A stretch of 64,000 nucleotides of DNA, taken from Sphingobium sp. (GTDB lineage: Bacteria; Pseudomonadota; Alphaproteobacteria; Sphingomonadales; Sphingomonadaceae). Below, piece after piece: positions 27,547 through 36,200 of this stretch. The DNA lies in assembly GCA_035196065.1 (NCBI GenBank), contig CP136575.1, positions 215,001-279,000 of the forward strand, read 5' to 3'. The position numbers were made by a program, and so were the translations under genes. The notes under the pieces were generated by a model, which did no database searches, was not told the DNA's origin, and saw only the letters and a list, made by a program, of their open reading frames with translations. Every line of letters starts with the position of its first letter. Within the stretch, counting starts at the first letter, position 1.

Positions 27547-28929
27547 TTGGCGCAGGAGCACAGCCTGCAAACGATCCTGTCAATCGCACGCACAGGCGCG
27601 ACATCGCGCGCCTGGGCGGCCTTCATCGCGGCCGGCTATGACCAGTCCGGAGATATGCGCGCACTGACGCTCAAGGGCCGGCTGTTGAAGGATCGCGCGC
27701 GTCTGGCGGCGGGCGCCGAACGCCAGGCACTGTTTGCCCAATCCGCCGAAGCCTATGAAATAGCGGCCGCGATCCACAATGACAGCTATCCACTGATCAA
27801 CGCAGCGGCGATGGCATTATTTGCCGGCGACAAAGCCCGCACACAGGCAATAGCCAGCCGGGTGCTCGAACTGATAGACGGCGGCGTCGATAGGGGTGAG
27901 ACACCCTATTGGGGCGAGGCAACGCGCGCCGAGGCACTGCTGCTGCTTGATCGCCGTGAAGATGCCGAAGCCAGCTTTGCGCGGGCGATCCAACTGGCAC
28001 CCGAAGCGTGGGAGGATCATGCCGCAACGCTGCGGCAGTTCGCGCTCCTGACCACACAGCATGGCGGCGATGTGCGCTGGCTCGATCGTTTCCGTCCGCC
28101 GCCCGTGCTACATTTCAGCGGAATGATGGGCATTGCCAGCGATGATCACGACAGCAATTCCGCCATCTTCAATGCCATTGAAGCGATTGCTCCCGGCTTT
28201 GGCGTTGGCGCGCTCGCTGCCGGATCGGACATTATTGCCGCCGAAGCGCTGGCTGCACGGGGGGCCGAACTGCATGTCGTTCTGCCATCCGACCCTGCCG
28301 ATTTCCGCCGGTCCTCGGTCGAACCATTCGGCCAGGACTGGGCAACGCGTTTCGATGCCTTGTTATCCGGCGCGCATAATCTGGTGATCTGCGGCACTGG
28401 CGACGTAACGAGCGAAGCCAGCGTGGCGCTTGCCGACTATCATGCAATGGGCCTTGCAGCAGAGCTGGCCGGACAACTTGAAACACGGGCCGTCGCACTG
28501 CGGGTCGAGCCCGTTAACCGGGGCGAGCGGCAGGACCCATGGAGCCTGTCCGGACGGGATATACAGCGCGTGGCAATCGCCGCCTCGGCTCCCGCTCGCG
28601 CACTACCGTTACCACAAGACCAGCTGCGTTTCGACATTGTAGTCGATGACGGCACCGTGCGGACGGTCACGCAGCTTGCAGATGCAGTGGCAGCGCTTGC
28701 CGATGGGCGCGATGCGATCACAGCCATCGACTGCCGGCTTGACGGCGCACCGCGTGTGGCAGCCTTCCTCGCGCACGGGCAGCCGGGAATGGTTGCCGCG
28801 AGCCGTGATGCCGCACTCGCCCTTCTGGCGTGCGGCGCGGTGCAACGGATCGAACCCATTGGTGAAATGGCGAGTGCAGTTGGCCCGGTTGAGCTGTGCC
28901 TCGTCGTGCTCAACCGGGCGCAGAGCTGA
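27547..28929 (+). CDS. TPR protein with SLOG-like nucleotide-binding region
   Basis: This is a 460-residue protein, read from a TTG at 27547 with AAAGGAAGG upstream. Residues 1-180 are helical repeats of the TRAFs-binding/TPR type. Residues about 185-320 look like a SLOG (LOG/DprA-like) Rossmann domain: GALAAGSDIIAAEALAARGA (221-240) and ELHVVLPSDPADFRRSSV (241-258). The last hundred residues have a pattern (PGMVAASRDAALALL, then IEPIGEM) like the end of class III nucleotide cyclases but without visible catalytic Asp/Lys residues. Known relatives often carry an active cyclase there. Placement between the TIR gene and a Crp-type gene suggests nucleotide signalling; this is inference. Confidence 0.72.
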   Translation: MAQEHSLQTILSIARTGATSRAWAAFIAAGYDQSGDMRALTLKGRLLKDRARLAAGAERQALFAQSAEAYEIAAAIHNDSYPLINAAAMALFAGDKARTQAIASRVLELIDGGVDRGETPYWGEATRAEALLLLDRREDAEASFARAIQLAPEAWEDHAATLRQFALLTTQHGGDVRWLDRFRPPPVLHFSGMMGIASDDHDSNSAIFNAIEAIAPGFGVGALAAGSDIIAAEALAARGAELHVVLPSDPADFRRSSVEPFGQDWATRFDALLSGAHNLVICGTGDVTSEASVALADYHAMGLAAELAGQLETRAVALRVEPVNRGERQDPWSLSGRDIQRVAIAASAPARALPLPQDQLRFDIVVDDGTVRTVTQLADAVAALADGRDAITAIDCRLDGAPRVAAFLAHGQPGMVAASRDAALALLACGAVQRIEPIGEMASAVGPVELCLVVLNRAQS

Positions 28930-28935
28930 TCGCCG

Positions 28936-29598
28936 ATGGCTGATACGCTGACCCATGATGACAGGGCCGCCATTCGCGCCTGTTTCAATTGCAGCGCGCA
29001 AGCCGCCGACCGGCTGACTGCGGAAATGGCCGTGCGCAGCGCTCCGCATCGCGGCAAGGTGGCACTTGCCGGCGATGAAGCGACCCAGTTGCTGTTCGTC
29101 GTCGAAGGTGCGGTCTGCGCCGAACTGTTCGGAATTGATGGCCAGCAGGCTCAGCTTGCACGGCACGGGCCTGGCGAAGTGTTCGGCGCCTATCCTGCCG
29201 AAACCGTTTATCGCGCGAACATGACGGCCGTGGGGCAAACGCGGCTGTTATTCATTCCGACGCGCAAATTGCGGGTGCTTGCCGCCGAAGATGGCGAAAT
29301 CGCCAATGGCATCGCCGAACTGCTCGCCCGCCAGCTTGACCTGGTGCTTGACCGCATGGCGGCGCGCATTGGGTTGAGCGCAACCGGACGTTTCTATCGC
29401 GCGCTGTTGATGCTGGCAGATGATGAAGGGACGATCCGTCCGGCCCCTGTCGTCGCCGCGATGGCGTTAAGCGTTCACACCACCCGTGAGACCGGATCAC
29501 GCGCATTGGCGGCCCTTTTGCGCCGAGGCATTGCCGAGCGTCTGCCCGACGGGCTTCGTATCGTATCGCGCCGGATGCTCGAGGATTTGGTGGTCTAG
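28936..29598 (+). CDS. Crp/Fnr family transcriptional regulator
   Basis: This is a 220-residue regulator with an N-terminal cyclic-nucleotide-binding-like beta barrel (about 40-125) and a C-terminal winged helix (VVAAMALSVHTTRETGSRALAALLRRG). The phosphate-binding cassette is degenerate: GEVFGAYPAETVYRANM keeps the Gly and Arg positions but lacks the Glu that contacts cAMP ribose in CRP. There are no Fnr-type cluster cysteines. The ligand may therefore differ or be absent. It ends the TIR/SLOG unit, starting seven bases after that gene, and its stop overlaps the convergent ribA stop by four bases. Confidence 0.85.
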   Translation: MADTLTHDDRAAIRACFNCSAQAADRLTAEMAVRSAPHRGKVALAGDEATQLLFVVEGAVCAELFGIDGQQAQLARHGPGEVFGAYPAETVYRANMTAVGQTRLLFIPTRKLRVLAAEDGEIANGIAELLARQLDLVLDRMAARIGLSATGRFYRALLMLADDEGTIRPAPVVAAMALSVHTTRETGSRALAALLRRGIAERLPDGLRIVSRRMLEDLVV

Positions 29599-30644
29599 AG
29601 GCTGTGTCCGGTACGGTCGCGCTTGGTTGCCAGATAATGGGCGTTGTGGGGGTTTGCAGCGATTTTCAAAGGAAGCCGCTCGACAACCGCGATGCCCTCC
29701 GCCTCCAGCCCGGCAACCTTTTCCGGATTGTTCGTCAAAAGCCGGACATTTTCGATCGCCAATAGGCGCAGCATCTGTGCGGCGACCGAAAAATCGCGCG
29801 CGTCGATGGCAAAACCCAGCCGGATATTTGCGTCCACGGTGTCGAAACCCTGATCCTGCAACGCATAGGCGCGCAATTTGTTGACGAGGCCAATGCCGCG
29901 ACCTTCCTGTCGCAGGTACAGCAGCACGCCCCATTGGGCGTCGGCAATCTGATGCAGCGCTTCATGAAGTTGCGGGCCGCAATCGCATTTCAGGCTGCCC
30001 AGAACATCGCCCGTGAGGCATTCGCTATGCAGGCGCACCACGGGGGGCGATCCATCGCGATTACCGACAACCAGCGCGACATGATCCGCCGCATCGGCGA
30101 CAGAGCGGTAGGCAACAAGTTCGGCATTTTCGGCGGCAGCAACCGGCAGCTTCGCACGCGCCGCAATCCGCAAGCCATTCGCATCCTGAAACGCCGCAAT
30201 ATCTGCTGCGGACACATCCACCTCGGCTTGCGCGTCGACAATCAGAAAAGCGGGAAGAAGCCCTGCTTCGCGCGCAAGCTCCATTGCTGCGAGCGCGGCC
30301 TGCGGCTGCTCAAGCGGTTGGGCGGCAAAGGGGCCCTTATAGGGGTAGCGTAGATCGAGAGAAGGATCGGCAATCGCCAACGCAAGCGTCGCGTCAAGAT
30401 CAGAGGGCGGCGCGATACGAACGGGCAACTGCACATCAGCCGCGGAAAACTGGTTTGCCAGTTTCAGCGTCGCTGCCCGTGCCGATGATAAAAGCAGGCC
30501 AGCCACTGCGTCGCCATCGCCGATTGCGCCGGTCTCGATCGCCACCAGCGTCAGCGCGCCGCGTACATCGGCAAAGCGCACCGGCCAGCCGCGCCGCAGC
30601 GCGTCTATGGCCTTGGCCGCACGTTTGGCGGCCGCATCACTCAA
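29595..30644 (-). CDS. ribA: GTP cyclohydrolase II with degenerate N-terminal domain
   Basis: This enzyme opens GTP to a pyrimidine in the first committed step of riboflavin synthesis. The C-terminal half is intact: HSECLTGDVLGSLKCDCGPQL has the three zinc cysteines, YLRQEGRGIGLVNKLRAYALQD and LLTNNPEKV complete the site. The first ~170 residues look like a RibB (DHBP synthase) domain that lost its acidic active site (RRGWPVRFADV where DDEDRE-type residues would stand). I start it at TTG 30644, which overlaps the xth stop (TTGA); an ATG at 30701 would extend 20 codons into xth. Confidence 0.9.
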   Translation of the reverse strand: MSDAAAKRAAKAIDALRRGWPVRFADVRGALTLVAIETGAIGDGDAVAGLLLSSARAATLKLANQFSAADVQLPVRIAPPSDLDATLALAIADPSLDLRYPYKGPFAAQPLEQPQAALAAMELAREAGLLPAFLIVDAQAEVDVSAADIAAFQDANGLRIAARAKLPVAAAENAELVAYRSVADAADHVALVVGNRDGSPPVVRLHSECLTGDVLGSLKCDCGPQLHEALHQIADAQWGVLLYLRQEGRGIGLVNKLRAYALQDQGFDTVDANIRLGFAIDARDFSVAAQMLRLLAIENVRLLTNNPEKVAGLEAEGIAVVERLPLKIAANPHNAHYLATKRDRTGHSL

Positions 30645-31435
30645 AAGCGAAACTCCGTCACGATCGGCACATGATCCGACGGCTTGCCCCAGCCGCGGCA
30701 AGGTTTGTGCACGACATGGGAATGCGCCTTGTCCTTAAGGTCGGGCGTTACCCACATATGGTCGAGGCGGCGACCGCGATCGGAACTTTCCCAATCCTGC
30801 GCGCGATAGCTCCACCAAGTATACAGCTTTTGCGCCGGCGGCACAAATTCGCGGGCAAGATCGATCCAACCGCCGGCAGCCTGCATCCCGCTCAGCGCCT
30901 CTATCTCGATCGCCGTATGGCTGACGACATTGACCAACTGCTTGTGGCTCCAGACATCCTGTTCCAACGGTGCGACGTTAAAGTCGCCGGTCAAGATCGT
31001 CGGCTGCGCGACCGTGGCGGACCATTCGGTCATCCGTGCCAGAAAGTCGAGTTTTTGTCCGAATTTCACATTTTGCGTGCGATCCGGAGTATCGCCGCCT
31101 GCCGGAACATATACATTTTCCAGACGCACGCCGTTGCGCAATTCCACACCAACATGCCGCGCCTCGCCATTGGCCTGCCAATCATGCGCGGTGCGGTTTG
31201 CCACCGGTACCTTGCTGAGAATCGCAACGCCATGGTGCATCTGCTGCCCGTTGATCACGATATGATTATAGCCAAGCTGGCGGAACGGCCCTTCGGGAAA
31301 TTGCGGGTCGGCAACCTTGGTTTCCTGCAGACACAAAATGTCGGGCGCCATTTCCCGAAGGAAACGTTCGACGATGTCGATACGGGCGCGAACCGAATTG
31401 ATGTTCCAGGATGCAATGCGAAGCGTGGATATCAT
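30641..31435 (-). CDS. xth: Exodeoxyribonuclease III
   Basis: This is a 264-residue exonuclease III/AP-endonuclease of the EEP fold, active in base-excision repair. MISTLRIASWNINSVRARI and LCLQETKVAD (metal Glu) open it; TGDFNVAP supplies the Asp-Asn pair and SDHVPIVTEF the catalytic His. The ATG at 31435 matches the family start; the frame runs further upstream without similarity. It precedes ribA with a stop/start overlap. Confidence 0.94.
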   Translation of the reverse strand: MISTLRIASWNINSVRARIDIVERFLREMAPDILCLQETKVADPQFPEGPFRQLGYNHIVINGQQMHHGVAILSKVPVANRTAHDWQANGEARHVGVELRNGVRLENVYVPAGGDTPDRTQNVKFGQKLDFLARMTEWSATVAQPTILTGDFNVAPLEQDVWSHKQLVNVVSHTAIEIEALSGMQAAGGWIDLAREFVPPAQKLYTWWSYRAQDWESSDRGRRLDHMWVTPDLKDKAHSHVVHKPCRGWGKPSDHVPIVTEFRF

Positions 31436-31495
31436 GCCGCGCTGCTTAGGGATGCTGCGCGGACGGGGCAAGGGGGCGGATGCCAAAATAGCAAA

Positions 31496-31527
31496 GCCCC
31501 CATCCCGGGGGCATTTGGGATGGGGGC
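31496..31527 (-). terminator. Rho-independent terminator of lolA
   Basis: An 11-bp perfect stem (GCCCCCATCCC/GGGATGGGGGC) with a 10-base loop, followed on the minus strand by TTTGCTATTTT. It lies about 190 bases after the lolA stop and just before xth on the same strand, so it probably isolates xth-ribA from lolA-ftsK. The rest of the 277-base gap shows nothing else. Confidence 0.65.
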
Positions 31528-31712
31528 CGAGCTTGCGTTCGTCACGCTGAATCAAAGGCCGTCATTGATGCTACGGGCAACAGGGGGAAAACCGCGCAGC
31601 GTTCTAACCTTTGATGCATGCAGAATAGGTCTGATTTCCTGTCGCCAGTATGAACGGCATCGTTAAGCCATTCATTTGGTCGGCGGAAATACTCCGTTCG
31701 CCGAAGGTTGAA

Positions 31713-32327
31713 TCAGCTTTTCCGGCGGGGACGCGGATCACGCCATGTGAAACTCGATTGCGCGATCGGCATATTATAGCGGACATTGTCGAGTCGAACG
31801 GTCGTGCGGTTGTTTTTCGAATCGAGCGCAACCCAGCCATTCAGGGTCCAGCCGCCCGGCGCAGCTGCCTGCCGGATGAAAATCATGGTCATCGTGCCAT
31901 ATTCGGGGCGTTTGGGATCGCGCACCTGCACGCTGATCACATTGGGATTGTCGGTTGGCATCCGCTTGCCGAAACGGGAAAGGTCTTTGCCCGGGTCGAG
32001 CAGCGCGGCAAGCGGGCTGTTCCTGATCGGCCAGCGCTGAACTTGCTTCACCTCATAATCGACCATCGTCAGCGCCTTGCCATCGGCAACGATCAGCAGC
32101 GGTACACCTTTCTGATATTCGAAACGCACATGCCCTGGCCGCTTCAGCAACAATTTGCCTGTCACGCTCTGCCCGGTGCGATCGGTCTGGGTGAAGGTCG
32201 CGCTCATCGTCTGCACGGCCTGCATATGACCGACAACGGCGGACAGATCATTCGATTGCTGCGCAGGCGCGCTGGTAGCCAGCGCGACCGCAATCGGGGC
32301 GAGGAGGAAAGGAGAGTATCTGTTCAT
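31713..32327 (-). CDS. lolA: Outer-membrane lipoprotein carrier LolA
   Basis: This is a 204-residue periplasmic chaperone that takes lipoproteins from LolCDE to the outer membrane. The signal peptide covers residues 1-22 (cleavage near TSAPAQQ). The mature part has MSATFTQTDRTGQSVTGKLLLKRPGHVRFEY, the LolA hallmark, and VSVQVRDPKRPEYGTMTMIF near the end. Length fits. It is the second gene after ftsK on the minus strand, 145 bases downstream, the usual ftsK-lolA order in alphaproteobacteria. Confidence 0.93.
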   Translation of the reverse strand: MNRYSPFLLAPIAVALATSAPAQQSNDLSAVVGHMQAVQTMSATFTQTDRTGQSVTGKLLLKRPGHVRFEYQKGVPLLIVADGKALTMVDYEVKQVQRWPIRNSPLAALLDPGKDLSRFGKRMPTDNPNVISVQVRDPKRPEYGTMTMIFIRQAAAPGGWTLNGWVALDSKNNRTTVRLDNVRYNMPIAQSSFTWRDPRPRRKS

Positions 32328-32472
32328 TCTGTTTGTCCTTGGCCGTTCGGGAGAGATTTAGGCAAGCGCTTTTGAACGGAGCGTTAATCCGCCTCGATTG
32401 GCTTTCCTCTCAATCAGCACCCGAAAGTCCGCAGGAAAATGGCCGCAGATTCGGCGTCCCTTCTCGCATCCG

Positions 32473-34791
32473 TCAAATCGGTTCGCCGTTGCGGTCTCTC
32501 AACACTTCGCGGCGGCCGATATGGTTGGGCGCGCTGATATAACCATCCTCTTCCATCCGGTCGATCAGCCGCGCCGCGCTGTTATAGCCGATGCGCAACT
32601 GGCGCTGGATCCAGCTTGTCGACGCCTTCTGGCTTTCGAAAACAATCTGGCATGCCTTGCGATAGGTGGCATCTTCGGGACTGTCATCGTCGCCCAGCCC
32701 ATCAAGCGCAAAGCCGCCATCTTCGGGTTCTTCGGTAACCGACTGGATATAGTCGGGTGCACCCTGCGCCCGCCAATGATCAGCAACCTTGCGCACCTCG
32801 TCGTCGGAAACAAAAGGCCCATGGATACGGGTCAACCCCCGTCCACCAGCCATATAGAGCATATCACCCTTGCCGAGCAGCTGTTCGGCACCCTGTTCAC
32901 CCAAGATAGTGCGGCTGTCGATCTTGCTGGTCACATGGAAACTGATCCGCGTCGGCAAATTCGCCTTGATCACGCCGGTGATGACATCGACCGACGGGCG
33001 CTGCGTTGCCATGATCAGATGGATGCCTGCCGCACGCGCCTTTTGCGCAAGCCGCTGGATCAGGAATTCAACCTCCTTGCCCGCAGTCATCATCAGATCG
33101 GCCAATTCGTCCACGACCACGACAATCTGGGGCAGCGGCTGATAATCATGCTGCTGTTCTTCATATTGGGGCAGACCGGTCATCGGATCATAGCCGACCT
33201 GCACCTTATGCCCTAATGGCTGGCCCTTCGCCTTGGCGGCCAGAATCTTTTCATTGAAACCCTGCAGGTTGCGTACGCCAACCGAAGACATCATTCGGTA
33301 GCGGTCTTCCATCTGCTCGACCGCCCATTTCAATGCGCGGATCGCCTTGGCCGGTTCCGTTACAACCGGTGCCAGCAAATGGGGAATATCATCATAGATG
33401 CTGAGTTCGAGCATCTTTGGATCGATCATGATCATCCGGCATTGATCGGGCGTCAACCTGTAGAGCAGCGACAGGATCATACAGTTAAGACCGACCGACT
33501 TACCCGACCCGGTGGTACCTGCGACCAACAAATGCGGCATAGGCTGCAAATCGGCGACAACCGGATCGCCAGAGATATTCTTGCCCAAAATGATCGGCAG
33601 TTGGCCTTTCTGGTCGGCAAAGGCCGAGGAAGCGATCATCTCCTGCAACACCACGGCCTCGCGGTTATGATTGGGCAGCTCGATGCCGATCACGGTGCGC
33701 CCCGGAACAGTCGACACGCGCGCAGAGAGCGCCGACATGTTGCGGGCAATATCTTCGGCCAACTGCACCACGCGCTGCGCGCGCACGCCTGGCGCGGGTT
33801 CCAGTTCGTACATGGTTACCACGGGGCCGGGGCGAACCGCGACGATTTCGCCCTGAACCTTGAAATCATCCAGTACCGATTCAAGCAGCCGTGCGTTGGA
33901 TTCAAGCGCAGCCTTGTCGAGCTTGGGCGCGGTCGATGGCGGCGGTGCATCCAACAGATCGATTGAGGGCAACGCGAAGTTACCGAAAAAGTCGCCTTGC
34001 TTCGCACCTGATGCAAAGCTCGCCTTTTTGGGTGCCAACTGCCGTTCTGCAATTTCGGGCGCCCTGCGCGCTTCCTTTTCAACCGGCTTGCGCGGGACCG
34101 GATCGGCGACGAATTCCGGTTCGCGCCGAACATCGATTGCGTTCGCATCGGCAAGGGCCAATCCATCAGCGGACGCCCGGCTAGGCAATGAAATCGTCGG
34201 AATCGAGAACAGAGGACGGCTGAGTTCCAGCGAGCGGGTGATGAGCATCATCCCGCCGACCATCGACGCCGCGATCGCAATCCAGCGGAGCAGCTTGCTC
34301 CAATTATCGCCAGCCCGGTCGATCAGCGCGCTATAGCCATGATCGAGCAACAATGCCGGAAGACCGCCCCAGCCCGCCGGCAGGCCGATATCGCTGCCAT
34401 GCTGCCAATGGGCGAGACCAAATCCGACCAGCAATATGCCGACCAGACACAAGATAAACTGCCGTTTCCAGCGCGGCTGGGGGACATCCCGCCACAAACG
34501 GCGTGCGACGACCAGCAGCAAGGGCAGCAACAGGATCGCCGGAAGACCGAAAAGGAACAAAGCTGCGTCGGCCATATAGGCACCGGCTTGTCCGAACCAA
34601 TTGCTGTCGGCCCCCGCAGCCGTGCTGTTGAAGGCATTGTCACCCGGATCGTAGCTAAGGATGGAAATGGCGTAGAATAAAGCGAACAGCGCCAAAACAC
34701 CGGCCCACAGAATCGCCCCGCTGCGCAAGAGCGACTGACGCATCATCTGCCGCCAGTTTGCCAGCGGTATCTTTGGAGAACGCGATGCCAT
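32473..34791 (-). CDS. ftsK: DNA translocase FtsK
   Basis: This is a 772-residue cell-division DNA pump that clears the chromosome terminus and activates XerCD recombination. Four hydrophobic segments lie in the first 200 residues, followed by a short linker rich in Ala/Glu. The motor has Walker A GTTGSGKSVGLN and Walker B IVVVVDELADLMM. The C-terminal gamma winged helix reads QRQLRIGYNSAARLIDRMEEDGYI, which binds KOPS sites. Start at 34791 (MASRSPKIP) is preferred to 34827. The linker is shorter than in E. coli, as usual in alphaproteobacteria. Confidence 0.95.
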   Translation of the reverse strand: MASRSPKIPLANWRQMMRQSLLRSGAILWAGVLALFALFYAISILSYDPGDNAFNSTAAGADSNWFGQAGAYMADAALFLFGLPAILLLPLLLVVARRLWRDVPQPRWKRQFILCLVGILLVGFGLAHWQHGSDIGLPAGWGGLPALLLDHGYSALIDRAGDNWSKLLRWIAIAASMVGGMMLITRSLELSRPLFSIPTISLPSRASADGLALADANAIDVRREPEFVADPVPRKPVEKEARRAPEIAERQLAPKKASFASGAKQGDFFGNFALPSIDLLDAPPPSTAPKLDKAALESNARLLESVLDDFKVQGEIVAVRPGPVVTMYELEPAPGVRAQRVVQLAEDIARNMSALSARVSTVPGRTVIGIELPNHNREAVVLQEMIASSAFADQKGQLPIILGKNISGDPVVADLQPMPHLLVAGTTGSGKSVGLNCMILSLLYRLTPDQCRMIMIDPKMLELSIYDDIPHLLAPVVTEPAKAIRALKWAVEQMEDRYRMMSSVGVRNLQGFNEKILAAKAKGQPLGHKVQVGYDPMTGLPQYEEQQHDYQPLPQIVVVVDELADLMMTAGKEVEFLIQRLAQKARAAGIHLIMATQRPSVDVITGVIKANLPTRISFHVTSKIDSRTILGEQGAEQLLGKGDMLYMAGGRGLTRIHGPFVSDDEVRKVADHWRAQGAPDYIQSVTEEPEDGGFALDGLGDDDSPEDATYRKACQIVFESQKASTSWIQRQLRIGYNSAARLIDRMEEDGYISAPNHIGRREVLRDRNGEPI

Positions 34792-34912
34792 TTTCAGTGT
34801 CGATGCCTTTTTCAGCCAGTTCGGCACCTTTTCGCGGAGCGCAGACTCGCCGTCAAGGCTTCGCCGTTTTTGCTGCCTTTTCAGCGAACCGATTCGGGCC
34901 TAAGCGACGTCC

Positions 34913-36142
34913 ATGTCTAACACCCAAATCGCCGACATCATCATCATCGGCGGCGGCCTGAACGGCTTTGCCCAGGCGCTCGCCTTTGCCGCACATGGCG
35001 TGACATGCCATGTGATTGACCGTGCCGATCCCAAGACCATGCTGGCCCCCGATTTTGACGGTCGCGTTTCCGCAATTTCCAGTTCCAGCATGAAGTTGCT
35101 CTCGACCATCGGCCTTGGCGACGCGCTGGAGGGCAAGGGATGCCCGATCGAACAGATATGGGTAAGCGACCAGTTGAAACCCGGCGCGCTAGATTTCGTT
35201 CCCGAACAGGGCGACGGCTATCTGGGGGAGATGATCGAGAATCGGCTGATCCGCCAGTTGCTTTTCGATGCAGTAAAGGCCCGCCCGGAAATCCATCTGC
35301 ACATGCCCGCTGAAATCACCGCAACCGAGGTGAGCGATGGCGGCGTGCGCGTGACGCTCGCCAATGGCACGCAACTCTCGGCATCCCTGCTGGTCGTTGC
35401 CGAAGGCCGGCGCAGCGCAACCCGCGATGGCGCAGGGATAAAGCTGACCGAGTGGGATTATGCCCATCAGGCCATGGTCACGGCGATCATTCACGAGCGT
35501 CCGCATAACAATATCGCCTATGAAATCTTCTATCCGACAGGGCCCTTCGCGATCCTGCCGATGCTGGATGACGAGGCGGGCCAGCATCGTTCGGCGATAG
35601 TCTGGTCGGTACCGCGCAAGGAGGCGCCGGTTTATGGCAAGCTGGGGCTGCGCGCGATGGCGCACGAAATTTCAAAGGCCATGGGCGGCTTGCTGGGCGA
35701 CATCCGAATGAATGCCCCGGTTTCAGGCTATCCGCTCAGTTTTCAGCATGCCAATCGCATCACCGATACGCGGCTGGCGCTGATTGGCGACAGTGCACAT
35801 GGGATGCACCCGATTGCTGGCCAGGGCCTTAATCTTGGCCTGCGCGATGTGGCGGCATTGGCGCAGGTCGTCGTCGAAGGCATGCGTCTGGGGCTTGATC
35901 CGGGCGATGCCCAGATCCTCGACCGCTATGCCCGCTGGCGCAGCCTCGACATCCAATCGGTGATGATGGCGACCGATACGTTGAACAAATTGTTCGGCGT
36001 TCCCGGCAAGACCGCATCCGCCGCCCGTCGCCTCGGGCTCGCGGCTGTGCAACGGATGAAGCCATTGAAGGATTTTTTCATGGCCGAAGCGCGCGGCGAA
36101 TCGGGCGATCTTCCCAAATTGCTGCAAGGCATGCCCGTTTAA
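34913..36142 (+). CDS. UbiH/UbiF-family FAD-dependent hydroxylase (ubiquinone synthesis)
   Basis: This is a 409-residue flavin monooxygenase of the UbiH/COQ6 family, hydroxylating the ubiquinone ring precursor at the membrane. The N-terminal GGGLNGFAQALAFAAHG binds FAD, DFDGRVSAISSSS is the DG-type second motif, and LIGDSAHGMHPIAGQGLNLGLRD is the GD motif with the family tail. Regiospecificity (UbiH, UbiF, UbiI or UbiL) cannot be told, so no symbol is given. Divergent from ftsK across 121 bases. Confidence 0.9.
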   Translation: MSNTQIADIIIIGGGLNGFAQALAFAAHGVTCHVIDRADPKTMLAPDFDGRVSAISSSSMKLLSTIGLGDALEGKGCPIEQIWVSDQLKPGALDFVPEQGDGYLGEMIENRLIRQLLFDAVKARPEIHLHMPAEITATEVSDGGVRVTLANGTQLSASLLVVAEGRRSATRDGAGIKLTEWDYAHQAMVTAIIHERPHNNIAYEIFYPTGPFAILPMLDDEAGQHRSAIVWSVPRKEAPVYGKLGLRAMAHEISKAMGGLLGDIRMNAPVSGYPLSFQHANRITDTRLALIGDSAHGMHPIAGQGLNLGLRDVAALAQVVVEGMRLGLDPGDAQILDRYARWRSLDIQSVMMATDTLNKLFGVPGKTASAARRLGLAAVQRMKPLKDFFMAEARGESGDLPKLLQGMPV

Positions 36143-36147
36143 TTGAA

Positions 36148-36178
36148 CGAAGCGCGGGCAATAAAGCGCCGCGCTTCG
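36148..36178. terminator. Bidirectional stem-loop terminator
   Basis: A 10-bp perfect stem (CGAAGCGCGG/CCGCGCTTCG) with an 11-base loop sits between the convergent hydroxylase gene and the OmpA-family gene. Moderately T-rich stretches flank both sides, consistent with termination in both directions. Confidence 0.6.
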
Positions 36179-36200
36179 CATTTATGAAACCGAAACAGCC

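Noticed and set aside
30284-31666. 460-codon open frame antisense to ribA and xth
   Set aside because: It crosses two clearly functional genes on the other strand, and its product is rich in Arg/Pro/His without any recognisable motif.
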